A stretch of 64,000 nt of DNA, taken from the NCBI RefSeq assembly GCF_019925205.1, contig NC_083564.1, positions 33,022,447 through 33,086,446 on the forward strand, given 5' to 3'. This stretch comes from Metopolophium dirhodum. Its lineage: Eukaryota; Arthropoda; Insecta; Hemiptera; Aphididae. Both the position numbers and the translations under genes were made by a program. Each line of letters opens with the position of its first letter. Position 1 is the first letter of the stretch. This document shows, one piece after another, positions 44,601-54,423 of this stretch. A model generated the notes under the pieces. That model did not search any database, was not told where the DNA came from, and was given only the letters and a program-made list of their open reading frames with translations.

Positions 44601-47008
44601 TTATAGAAAAATCACCTAATAAATTGATTGCTCAGTCATACGATGGTGCAGCAGTTATGAGTGGCCAAGAAGCTGGTGTTAATGTGAAGATAAAAGAAAA
44701 GTACCCATTCGCCTATTTTATTCACTGCCACGCTCACCAATTGAATCTCATAATGATACAATCAATTTCAAAAAATAAGCAAATTCATATATTTTTTTCA
44801 AATTTATCTGAAATACCAGTATTTTTTTCTCATTCACCACAGAGGGTATCAGTGTTAGATGAAGTAGTCGGTGTTCATTTGTCAAGAGTAGTACAAACTC
44901 AATTGAATTTTAATTCAAGAACCGTTAATATTGTTTTTGAACACAGAGAAGACTTGATAATTTGTATGGATAAAATAATTGGAGCATCTTTACAAGCTAA
45001 AACAATTAATCAAGCCACTGGTATTAAAAGGCTTCTAGAAGATACTGACTTTATATTTTGGCTGAATATTTTTCATAAAATTATGCCACATGTTGACTGT
45101 TTATATAATTCAGTCCAAGCCAGAAAAACAGATCCTGCCCAAGTAAATAACTCAGTAAAATTATTTATAAATGAAATAAATAAAATACGTAATAATATGT
45201 CATCAATTTGTTCAACAGTTTTAAACCAATCAAACATAATACATTCAAATAAAAGAAAAACTATCGAAGACCCAAATATAACGAAAAGAGTTATTGCTTT
45301 AGAAGTGTGTGATGTTTTAATAACTCAAGCAAAAAGTCGTTTTAGTTTTAATGATCATCTAACTACAGTGTTGCTTTTTAAAAACAAATATTACCAAAAA
45401 TTTAACAACGAATTCCCAATTGATTATTTACAAAAAACTATGAATTGCTATCCTTTCTTTACAAAAGAACGTTTAAGAACTGAACTTGAGGTTATTTATA
45501 GCCGTGATGATTTTCGCTTATTAAAAGGAATTATTCCTACAATTAACTATATAATATCAAATGATATGAACAATTTATTTAAGGAAGTAGTTAAATTACT
45601 AAAACTATTAATCGTCATTCCAATGACATTGTCGGAAGCTGAACACGAATTTTCAAAGTTTAAAAGAATTAAAACTTGTTTACGAAGTACCATGGGAGAA
45701 GACAGACTAAACGCTTTATCTATTCTTAATATTGAAAGTGAAATGATTGCAGAAGATATAGAATTCAATAAAAAGGTCATCGAACAGTTTTCATCAACAG
45801 AAAACAGGCAGATGGATTTTATTCATAAAAAAACTCCATAAATTAGTTACTTTTAAATTTTGTAATCATACATACACATGCTATAATAATTTTATGAATA
45901 AAATATTAAGTTTATAAAATAAATAATAATAATAATTAATGTGTGTATTGTGTTTCATTTTATTATATTTACATGTATCCATTACGAATGGGTTAAATTT
46001 GAATTCAATGATAAATCATTGAACTTTTATTTCCTAGATTTCTAAGGATATCTTAGAATTGAGTGGTCCAGTGCAAGAATAGACTATCTCCACATTATTC
46101 GAAATGCATGTTTTATGTTATCTGATAAAGATAAATTTTGTCTACATTTCAATGCAATAACTATGTATTATTTAATGCCGCCTGAACAATTAAAAAATAT
46201 TGATAAAGTCAGTTCTCACACTACACCTTACAATTTATTTCTATTTCTATTAGTAATTTATTTTTTACAAGTAATATCTACAGTGTGTTGTCTGTTGAAC
46301 TACTTTTTACCAAAATCATTGCTACTTCTTAGACACATGATATTAATAAAATATTATATCATATTATACTCTAATTTGTATTAACTTATCAATACCGTAT
46401 ACCAAAGAACATTGTGGATAGGTTTGTAATGTAAATAGCTTAACATTAATTTAAATATTTTGAATATTTCAATTTTTAGTTCACTATAAATAAATTGGTA
46501 GAAATTATAAATTACATTTGTTAACAGATTATTAATAGCAGTTTTAAATAATTATAGTAAGCACTAACCTGGTTGGTTTGAAATATTCAACTAAATAATC
46601 AAATCGTTGATCCGGCACCGGTACACGACTTGCTGGAAGGAAATAAAAAAAAATCCTATAATTAATTTATATTTTATAATAATTAAACACAGTGGTCCAA
46701 ATCTAATGTAGGTATTTGAAATTTGAACTATATAAATTAAACCACTGGTAAAATGGATAGATGGATATATAACTACCTAACTATATTATAAGGCATTATC
46801 ATTATAAATTTTAAAAAAAATACTTATTTTCATTCGGATCGATGGTACAAAATGGAAAATTTTCAGCTGCAGCTTCACTCTTGGTGAGGACATTGAAAAA
46901 TGTCGACTTACCGACATTCGGTATACCAACGATTCCAACCTTCAGATTTGTGCCTACACGTCCAATGAGTGGTTTTTTCTCAGGTTCTTCAACTTTTTTG
47001 GGTGGCAT
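38614..47008 (-). CDS. OLA1: Obg-like ATPase 1 (YchF family)
   Basis: OLA1 is a cytosolic P-loop enzyme of the Obg/YchF family that prefers ATP over GTP. It is implicated in translation and stress regulation. Nine minus-strand exons were assembled: 47008-46824, 46628-46569, 41110-40983, 39941-39766, 39700-39623, 39560-39322, 39079-38983, 38917-38795 and 38724-38614. They total 1197 nt, or 398 residues (human 396). The start MPPKKVEEPEKKP matches the family; an in-frame upstream ATG at 47017-47015 is less likely. G1 is GIPNVGKST (residues 28-36), G3 is DIAG (92-95), and the G4 position is NLSE (229-232) instead of NKxD, the ATP-preference signature. The C-terminal TGS domain includes QLQYFFTAGHDEVKAWTI and ends VVEDGDIIFFKFNAGAG. 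Intron 2 is 5.5 kb and holds a hAT ORF. The exon 1/2 junction is doubtful: with a GT donor it reads NENNRVPVPD. Confidence 0.95.
41530..42240. other. CpG-rich noncoding block inside OLA1 intron 2
   Basis: This block is strongly enriched in CpG and in TAC-GAC-CTA motifs compared with the rest of the intron. It contains unsupported frames at 41618-41827 and 41973-42167. The Trp-rich 69-codon frame (VLWNYTSTLRGWGWVQPQ) may come from a repeated element. I cannot assign it. Confidence 0.4.
42735..43020. mobile_element. MITE end (GATGTCAGCGCAC family) and possible hAT flank
   Basis: GAGGATGTCAGCGCACTATA at about 42739 matches the end of the element at 7322. The partner end is not clear. CGGGACGATTGCACCCCCCA at 42999 lies about 700 bp upstream of the hAT ORF and may belong to its 5' flank. 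Confidence 0.35.
43140..43500 (+). promoter_or_regulatory. CpG-rich leader of the hAT ORF with duplicated motif
   Basis: ATTGGACGACCGGCAGCGTCG (43314, first 20 bases counted) and GTTGGACGACCGGCAACGTC (43461) are near-identical blocks about 147 bp apart in a GC-rich region ending in a run of about 14 G (43448-43461). The position, 250-570 bp upstream of the ORF on the same strand, suits a promoter or 5' UTR. Confidence 0.4.
43712..45841 (+). CDS. hAT transposase-derived ORF, ZMYM1/DUF4371 type
   Basis: This is an uninterrupted 709-codon frame on the strand opposite OLA1, inside OLA1 intron 2. The N-terminal part has a TTF/ZMYM-like cysteine cluster (WLCGCEIKQALFCFPCLLF). The RNase-H-like core shows SIIVNETTDIS (N245 to D249), QSYDGAAVMSG (D311) and HCHAHQLNL (338-346). 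The C-terminus is a hAT dimerisation region: IPMTLSEAEHEFSKFKRIKT (636-655) followed by LRSTMGEDRLNALSILNIES. The family motif is usually VDETTD, so Asp to Asn at residue 245 may matter for catalysis. The second D and the Glu in SEAEHEFS are present. A CpG-rich leader with duplicated TTGGACGACCGGCA motifs lies at 43140-43500. Terminal repeats and an 8-bp duplication were not found. It is either a recently mobile copy or a domesticated ORF, and I cannot tell which. Confidence 0.9.
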   Translation: MSNSVHNLINIKFSSLSFEQKLTIKNDGRPLPELKDLKTKYKKGKNEYFRNCNPALYLKNEWLCGCEIKQALFCFPCLLFGGETAWTKIGVTDLQHLNAKIVKHENSFKHIHNATNLNLLGKVDKRHQIDIGYKIGIQRHNELVDKNRYVLDKILNCIKCCGKHELPIQDHDEKLSSKNQGVFRGILDLCTDLDSSLSDHFKKSTVFKGTCKTIQNDLLDSILSVCRNKIVNEIQQSEFISIIVNETTDISNIFQLVFVLRYEVQGRPVERFWGFENPNGHNAEALSQTIFGLIDPLIEKSPNKLIAQSYDGAAVMSGQEAGVNVKIKEKYPFAYFIHCHAHQLNLIMIQSISKNKQIHIFFSNLSEIPVFFSHSPQRVSVLDEVVGVHLSRVVQTQLNFNSRTVNIVFEHREDLIICMDKIIGASLQAKTINQATGIKRLLEDTDFIFWLNIFHKIMPHVDCLYNSVQARKTDPAQVNNSVKLFINEINKIRNNMSSICSTVLNQSNIIHSNKRKTIEDPNITKRVIALEVCDVLITQAKSRFSFNDHLTTVLLFKNKYYQKFNNEFPIDYLQKTMNCYPFFTKERLRTELEVIYSRDDFRLLKGIIPTINYIISNDMNNLFKEVVKLLKLLIVIPMTLSEAEHEFSKFKRIKTCLRSTMGEDRLNALSILNIESEMIAEDIEFNKKVIEQFSSTENRQMDFIHKKTP
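45842..46568. other. 3' flank of the hAT ORF in OLA1 intron 2
   Basis: At 45985-46018, GGGTTAAATTTGAATTCAAT followed by GATAAATCATTG is a fragment of the same repeat that flanks the GATTCTGAG transposons (4107-4145 and 28934-29372). The 89-codon frame at 46115-46384 has no recognised domain. The rest is AT-rich. Confidence 0.45.
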
Positions 47009-47300
47009 GATGACCACAGGCCTAATTAATCAACATTACATTTAAATAATAATGTACTAATCACCTACATAATAATTATGACATAAAATGATTCGTCCGT
47101 ACTACAAACTGCATGCATAGTTATTACAGAACATTTTTAAGTATATACAACGAATATATTAAGCCATTTTAATACTTACACACAATTGGTATAGTGTTTA
47201 TTATTAAGACTTAACTTCTAGAGTTATATTTAATATTAGACTTTAGAACTAAAACCTAAAACTACCGACAAATATTGAACTTCAAAATGTGCTTCAATCG
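47009..47300 (-). promoter_or_regulatory. OLA1 5' flank
   Basis: This is the sequence upstream of the OLA1 start on the minus strand, called by position. It is AT-rich and no core promoter element is clear. Confidence 0.3.
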
Positions 47301-49890
47301 ATGTCTATGAAGTTAGCACCCAGACGTTTAGCACTTATCAATTCTGATAAGGTAGGTAACCGCAGTCCTGCCTACTGTATTGCCTATTCATGTCTTACAA
47401 GGGATTTTAATAAAAATATTTATTTTTCAGATATAATTTGCTGGATTCAAGATGAATGAATAAAAATTAATATTATTGATATTATATTATTAAATGTTAT
47501 TTAGCCCGATTTAGGTATATTATTACAATTAAAACAATGAGAATCTATCATGCATGTTATGTAACAACCTAATTTAAAAAACCGTTATTATCATCAGAAA
47601 ATATAACATGATGAAACATTTTAAAGTATTTTACTATTCTGAACTACCAGCTAGTAGTAGATATGAGTATGATTTCATAAGAAATGATTATAATATAAAT
47701 ACAAGTTTACACATATCAACAATTTTGGAGATTATCATAACTATTTTTACATTTTTGAGTAATATAACGATCATACAATGCATGCATGAAAACTAAAAAC
47801 ATTATCATTGCACGGGGTATCCACCTTATAATGTTAATTCAAGCATCAAACATGTGCTATAAGACCGAGGTGGTTAAAATATTATAAAAATACGATATTA
47901 AAAATTATATAATAAAAACAAAATACTAATCCCTATACAATCATTAAGCAAGGTGTATTACAGACAGTTAATTCAATATTCAGCTATGAGAACAAAGTTT
48001 ATACTATTCGGCAATAACCAGCCATCAACGTCCAATGATCGTATAATATTCTATAAAATTAAATTAAATTTTGGTAAAACGGGGTCACCGTTGAAAAATG
48101 AATTAAAAATATAATATGTTTGAAATGTCATTCGAAAAAATACAGAACCCAATCAAATTTAATTATACAACAAATAACAATAATTTTGATTCTATTTTAT
48201 CTGTTAAAGACCTCGCAATTCGCATTATGATCATATATTATTAAAGTTTTCTGGATCTTTAAAATAACTTTATACGACACTAATTATTAGATATTTAGAT
48301 CTATAATATAGTAAAGCTTCATAATGGAGACCATATTTATAGGTTCTACGGTTCTACCATAAAAAGTAAATTGATCGAAAAAGTACAAAATTATAATATT
48401 GAAAAAGAAGCTTTACTATTGCCCATACATTTACCAATTGAACCAAACAATAACAAACCTTTTTGAATACAATTTGATTTGCTTATACTGATTTTCACGT
48501 AAAGTGGCGGATATATCATTAATTGTTCATTATCTCATTAGTGGACATTACAAATAGCAATCCTCCTTAATTGATAGCATACATAATATGGGCATAAAAC
48601 ACTGTAATATAATAATATAATTTACAGATTAGAATAAATTAATAACATATTATAGATAAAGTCATAAAGACTTATAATAGTTAGGTATAACTGTGTTATT
48701 TTATAATCAAAATATATTTATACTTATAATTTTTATTTAATTTTATAATTTTTGAAACTAATTAAATTAATATTTAGTAGATAAGGTACAGAGATTAAAA
48801 GCAATCATAAGGAGTGTAGTATACTGAGGTTCTAAGCATTTTTATATTTGTATAATAAGTATTTCATATATATCTACATAAAATACATGATAAATTAAAT
48901 TGATTTGCTTATTAAATTTATTTATTTGTTGTAATTCGTTCTTATTATTATCTTTTTAACTATAAAGAGCAATAATACTAGAGTTATATAACACGTTTAC
49001 GTTTTGCTTATAATTAAAATTAAATTAAATTTTAGTTACTACATTGCGCCTATTGCTCCTAATAAATTTAGCAAATGCAACTTAATATAACTGGTATCAA
49101 CCATTCTCTTATCAGTTCTATAGGAGCTAACTAGGCCGGAGCTATCTTCATAGACATACAATTTATATTTTACCAACTGTAACATGAGGTACAGCATCAT
49201 TTTCTATGGAATTTCATTCGTATCAAGAAGACGTGTCCGTCAAAGATGAAGGAGAAGAAATCAAAAATATTACTGGTTTTTATCCATTTTAATTGTGTAC
49301 CCATAGTGTTAAATAAAATAAAAATTGTTGTTTTGTATTGATAAAAATGTATTTCATATATTTATATCAGTCATCTAACACTAACACAACAACACATCAT
49401 AAGATATATTTATTTATTATTGATTAATATGAAATTCATTAGATGAACAATTTATAGTTTTTACAAAAGTAAATGGTACTTAGGTTTTACACAATAAACA
49501 ATTTACACTAAACATAATGGTCCAAATTAGAGTTTTGGTACGTAAATATAAATCATACCTTAAAAACAAAACAACTTCAAGCGACTATATAATAATATTA
49601 TGACTGAGTCTTCAAAATAGTCCTTATTAATTAGGTAGTTATTATTTTCCCAGTTACGTCATAAGTCCAAATTCAATGCTCCCAATAAAACGTTCATCTA
49701 ATTTTATTTGTAAGTTCATCGATTTTTCCATATTATAATTCGGGGATCTGTTAAAAAAAAGTTTTTTTGGGTAGGTACCTACCTAAGTATTTTAATATAT
49801 TTTAATCCTTAGTTAATAATTTACACAAACATTACTATTTACTATAGATAATAAAGAAATCAAAAAGTTGCGGTGATGTAAATACTGTCT
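47301..49890. other. Intergenic DNA
   Basis: No confident gene was found. A 28-codon frame at 49208-49291 (MEFHSYQEDVSVKDEGEEIK...) is followed by AAATAAAATAAA (about 49310). It could be a remnant of a zinc-finger-type gene start or chance, and I do not call it. The frame at 47608-47796 is unsupported. Confidence 0.4.
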
Positions 49891-49894
49891 AGAC

Positions 49895-50520
49895 TAGACC
49901 TGTAAACCAAGTAATAAATAAATGGTTAGGTAGGTATACCGAGTAACAAATCGTTACCTATTGACTATTATACATTTGAACGTTCAATTTCCCGCGTTTT
50001 TGCAGACTAGAACCATTGAGACATAGAGTATACTGTATACTCTATGAGTAGAACAAAACAAAAGCTTCTACTGCTTCTAGTTTTTAAAAAGAATTGCAAA
50101 ATTATCCATCGGTTAGGTTATAATTATTAATAATCTATTGCAAATGAGTAATGATAATCGTCTGAGACTAACAACGATTCCAATACATTATATACTCGCA
50201 TATTTCGTTCGATTCTGGTTATTACTGTTTTAACAATTTACTGTCATTAATTAATTAATCTCAATTCTCAATACCTACTTCCATATTGCAATTTTGGATC
50301 GGAAACGAAGACGTGCACTGCATTTCCCTTTGCTGAGAAGCGCTGCTCTGACACTATAAGCAATATATAAACTCGTAAGTCGTAGCCCGTAGGGTACCTG
50401 GTACGTCGGAAGAATTAATATTTTACGTACATTTTTTCCTTCTACCTACTCTTTTAACGCGGTACTATCTACCTTCAACCGTTCATTGTTATAGTAGAAT
50501 GATTTTTAAAATTTGAGATC
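49895..50520 (+). repeat. Dispersed promoter-like unit, copy D
   Basis: This copy is homologous to unit C (5960-6560) with the same order: CCAAGTAATAAATAAATGG (49906), CATCGGTTAGG (50108), TAATCTATTGCAAATGAG (50130), CGTCTGAGAC (50159), CGATTCCAATACAT, CGATTCTGGTTATTA (50209), TTTTGGATCGGAAACGAAGA (50292) and ACGTCGGAAGAATTAAT (50402). It lies about 240 bp before unit E in the same orientation. Confidence 0.55.
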
Positions 50521-50734
50521 AATGCGATTATAGGCAATACCTACAAATAAAAAGGTAAAAAGGTACCTAATATTAGTATTTTATTTTAGAATAGATCAAT
50601 AGGTTCCCTGTATTACATTATTTATTTCAATTCCAGTAGTCAAATTTTGGACAAGTACCTACATAATTTATAATTCGTAGGTACTTATAATTTATTCAAT
50701 TACCAGAGAAATATATGACTATTATGACTTCCAC

Positions 50735-51740
50735 GCCACTGTGTCTAGCGGCACATTTGGGAGAATTGTATTAGAATGTCTTTAAACTTGTGGACTATAT
50801 AGTTCGTATCACGTATGGTTAAATTAGGCTTGCGAAAAACGTGTAACAACCAAAATAGAAAACAAGAATAGGTCGAAACATTGTAAAGATTTCTGTAAAA
50901 GAACATACGATTTATCAATAGCCGCGTATTATAGGTACTAAGTTTATTATATAAGTTCTATGGATTTATCATATTAAATAATATTTTTATATTATTATCT
51001 ATGGCATTTGCCAATTGTCGACATTCGTCCGAAATAAATAAATTAATAAATTCTAATAATTTCAGTGAACATAAAAATTAAATAAGTCAACAATAGACGG
51101 ACAGTTCGTTAATCGGTAAATATTATACTAACACAAATTCACACATTTCGTTACGTTCAGGTTAAATTTCATAAAATATTCCGATACATTAAATTTTCAG
51201 TTTGGAGCGAGATGAAGACGGATGTGTTTCTTCGGTGACGTCACGTACTGCACGTTGAACTCAAGCATATCTAGACAGCTATGTTTCACCAGAAGAGTCG
51301 ATGTCTATGCGTAAGTTTGTTTTGATATTATTTTGTTGGATTTTTAGACCTAAATTAAATATTTATTGCTACGGACAATCTGTTAATTGGGTGACGTAGA
51401 AGCATATATACCTTTACAACGCACAAAAGCGTAATTTATAAAATACGCGAGCCCGAATAGTGCAAAGGCCGTCTTCATTTCACCACGATAAGTTTAATGC
51501 GTACCTTTTTTGCATATAGGTACCTACTATACGCCCGGTAACACCTTAGGTTTGCGCAAAGTATTTAAAACAATATAATAATATTATAATCTTTATATTT
51601 TATATACCTACATTATACACCTCACCTATTTTAGTGCAATTTATACCCTAGATATAGGTATAAAATATTTTTCAATTAGGTATATATTTTACTGTAATTA
51701 TTATTTTTGATTAGGTATAATATATTAAGATAATTTAATA
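50735..51740 (+). repeat. Dispersed promoter-like unit, copy E
   Basis: This is the closest relative of unit A. CACTGTGTCTAG (50741), TTCTATGGATTTATCATATT, AGTTTGGAGCGAGATGAAG (51201), TTTCACCAGAAGAGTCGATG with the donor-like GCGTAAGTTTG (51284-51320), ACGGACAATCTGTTAAT (51373), TATAAAATACGCGAGCCC (51438) and ACCTTAGGTTTGCGCAAAG (51544) all recur in the same order. See unit A for interpretation. Confidence 0.6.
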
Positions 51741-52010
51741 TAATATAATATATAATTAAAGTGTATTAAATGATTATTCAGAGGTCAGTCTGATAAATGA
51801 CAAATGTAAGTTAAACTAAGAATTTCTATACTGGATATTGAATTAAAAAAGTTGAACATAAACTAAAAAATCTCAAAATTTTTTTGAGCTAATATTACTG
51901 ATAACAGGACATTATATAAAAATAACTTTTTTTAAAGAAAAATAGTGGACCTGGTTTTTATGATTGATGAACGATTATTGTTGGTTTTTAAATTACAGGA
52001 CAATGGTTTG

Positions 52011-52258
52011 CAGTGGCGTGACGAAGGACTTTATTTGAGGCACGTGCCTCAGCTTTAAGGGTGGTGGGTATCCTGGAGATTAGGAGCATTTAAAATATAG
52101 TAAATAATTTATTATAAGTACACACTAAGACAGTGAGACTGAGCCAATCATTCTCAGTTACCATTTACGTAAATAAGTAATTATTTATATATAAGTATTT
52201 ATAATTACTAATATAAATTATTGTGCCTCATAAGTTAATGAAGTTCGCCACGCCACTG
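52011..52258. mobile_element. hAT MITE with perfect 8-bp target duplication
   Basis: This is a 248-bp noncoding element. Its left end CAGTGGCGTGACGAA pairs with the right end TTCGCCACGCCACTG, giving about 15-bp inverted termini with one mismatch. ATGGTTTG is duplicated exactly at 52003-52010 and 52259-52266. The 8-bp duplication and CAGTG termini identify the hAT superfamily. Other hAT proteins occur in this window, but nothing shows that they mobilise it. Confidence 0.93.
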
Positions 52259-52266
52259 ATGGTTTG

Positions 52267-53870
52267 CGTCACGCCGTCACTGATGCAAATGATTGGTTTT
52301 GTATAGAAATTGTTCTTTAAGTCCTGAACATTTTTACAATTACATGTTATAAGAGTAAAAAAATGACGTATGTGTGACCGTTCTTAATTGCCAATTAATT
52401 AAATAACTAAATAACAAATAATTCTATGAGTAATATTTAATAGCAAAAAGAATATTCATTTTAAATAACTACTTTTTCCATTTGTTTGCACTTTTCTACC
52501 GTTCATACTTTATCCTCATCTGCAGTACCTACTCACTTTTACGAATGCATAATATTTCATACATGATAGATTAAGACCCTACAAAGCAATAGACATTTGG
52601 CCGATTTCGTTCATTAGCGAGTGGGATTGCCCGAAAGTGCCATCTGTTGGCTGGTTTGGAGTTCAGAGCAGTCCCGCAGAGCGAGCTGTCGGTACCGATG
52701 CCTCGGATGTCTGATCCTTCACCTACAGCATGACTTAAAAGTGGTTTCAACCCCACCCCCGTTCATATCGGGCCACACGCTTTCGTATTGTTGTTTTATT
52801 ATATTACATTATTTAATTATACATATACTGTTTAGAACTTTAAGTACATAATATTATTAAGGGCAATGTATACATTCACGACACATGTTATGCTGAAAAT
52901 AATGCATTTTAAACTAGGTAGTTATTAGTATCTGCAGTTATCGACTATTATAGGTTAAGCATGTGAATAGTTTGCGTGAGAAAAAAGTTACGGAAGGCCA
53001 AAGGGTTAGTTTTATTAGTTGAATTCAATTCCATACCATAGGTACAAATAAGATTAAATTATGGTATCTATATAGATAGAAAAACAACATTGATTCCCAA
53101 TAGGTAATAATTAAAAAAAAATCTGGAAATAAGTACTTAGGTATAAAACAATAATCGTTTTATCTTTCAAGGATGCAAGCTTTATATTTCATCATACTTG
53201 TATACGGCCAAGATACTGACTGTTTTAGTAGTACCTACTTAGATATTATAGTCGTTAAATATAATGATATTAACACAAATACACAATATTCCTATACCTA
53301 ATAGTGTCCTAGTCTATACCTATTTGGCCACTTCGTTATTGGAATTGCATATGTACCTAGCTGTAGGTGTAGAATGGTAAATACAAAAATTATTATTAGG
53401 TAGGTATTATATAATTTAATACGTTTTATACATTTCAAACTGATCTATTGATGTAAACAAAACTTATATATTTATACAGTGTCATCAATTTAACAGGTAG
53501 ATACATCATTATCATTTTCAAATTTATATTAATATTACAACTGCACAAGTACCTTTAATATAGTGTCTGATTAAAATATAAAACTGAACCTAACCTAACC
53601 ATAACATAAACGCATACTTCATCATTAACATATTATTTTACAAACTTATATCGTTCAACATTTAGAAATGGAGGCTGATGATGACTGATGATTTACCTGG
53701 CCTCGAGACGTAAATCATGAGACGTATTATAATAAATAGAGTCAATAATTCAATATGTATATTATATTGTATAATATATGGATAAAACACAAACGCGATA
53801 TCTTTTGGTAATGATTGAATTAACATTTTAATGCTTTTAAATAATACATTTTCGTTAATATCATTAGAAA
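52267..53870. other. Intergenic DNA
   Basis: No supported gene. A GC-richer patch at 52590-52770 holds overlapping open frames on both strands (52571-52756 minus, 52621-52851 plus) without recognised domains. It may be part of an old transposon. Confidence 0.4.
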
Positions 53871-53874
53871 TTTG

Positions 53875-54423
53875 TTACTTCAGTTCAGGTTCTTGTCGTT
53901 TGGTATCGACTTTGCTACTACTTGTTGGTATCTCTGAGATATCAGGTCCAGGGTATGATTTACTGTTAACTTTAGATATTAAAACATCGACCAGGTATGT
54001 AAGATGTCTTAATTCAGCAGTGTGTTGTTCGGTCATTAAATCCAAACCCCTTACGGTATTGGTTAAATCTTTTTGTTCTTGTAAACGTACTTCTTCTTTG
54101 GATTGTTCTTTACGTACTCACCTATTATATTCCAATAATAGTAATGCAGCAGCGACAACAAATACAATACCTTGATCTGGTAAATTGGATCCAAGTTCGA
54201 TAGCCATAGTTACATGTAAAGGTTTGACCTTTCCTGCGGTACCAATATTCATTTTAACTTCACACAAATTGTAAAACTGAGCAAGTGGCATGCATACATA
54301 CGATCGAAATACTAGAGATTGAGATTGTTTCGCTCTTTCTTTAACAAAATTAGCAATTGGTTTACTTACTTGGCGCAGTAAAGCGCCAAGCATGGCGGCC
54401 GGAAGAGCACTGTGTGCTACCAT
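53875..54423 (-). pseudogene. OPA3: OPA3-like pseudogene (in-frame stop)
   Basis: OPA3 is a mitochondrial membrane-associated protein of about 179 residues. Here one intronless minus-strand frame resembles it over its whole length. The N-terminal half reads LLRQVSKPIANFVKERAKQS, RSYVCMPLAQFYN and MAIELGSNL, and GIVFVVAAALLLLEYNR is the hydrophobic segment. TGA follows at 54118-54120. The same frame then continues VRKEQSKEEVRLQEQKDLTN as the expected coiled-coil tail and ends at TAA (53875-53877). Relative to family members, the segment after FYN is shortened and its Trp is replaced by Leu. Lack of introns, loss of conserved residues and the stop suggest a retrocopy, although no poly-A tail or target duplication was found. 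The stop sits in AGGTGAGT, which also looks like a splice donor, so a cryptic intron cannot be excluded. Confidence 0.75.

Noticed and set aside
46115..46384. 89-codon frame in OLA1 intron 2
   Set aside because: No recognised domain, and the C-terminal half is low-complexity hydrophobic sequence. The resemblance of the preceding KDILELSG to histone H2A does not extend.
52571..52851. Overlapping frames on both strands (61 and 76 codons)
   Set aside because: No domain and no splice context. GC-richer patch is probably repeat-derived.
53831..54175. 114-codon plus-strand frame
   Set aside because: It is the antisense shadow of the OPA3 pseudogene.
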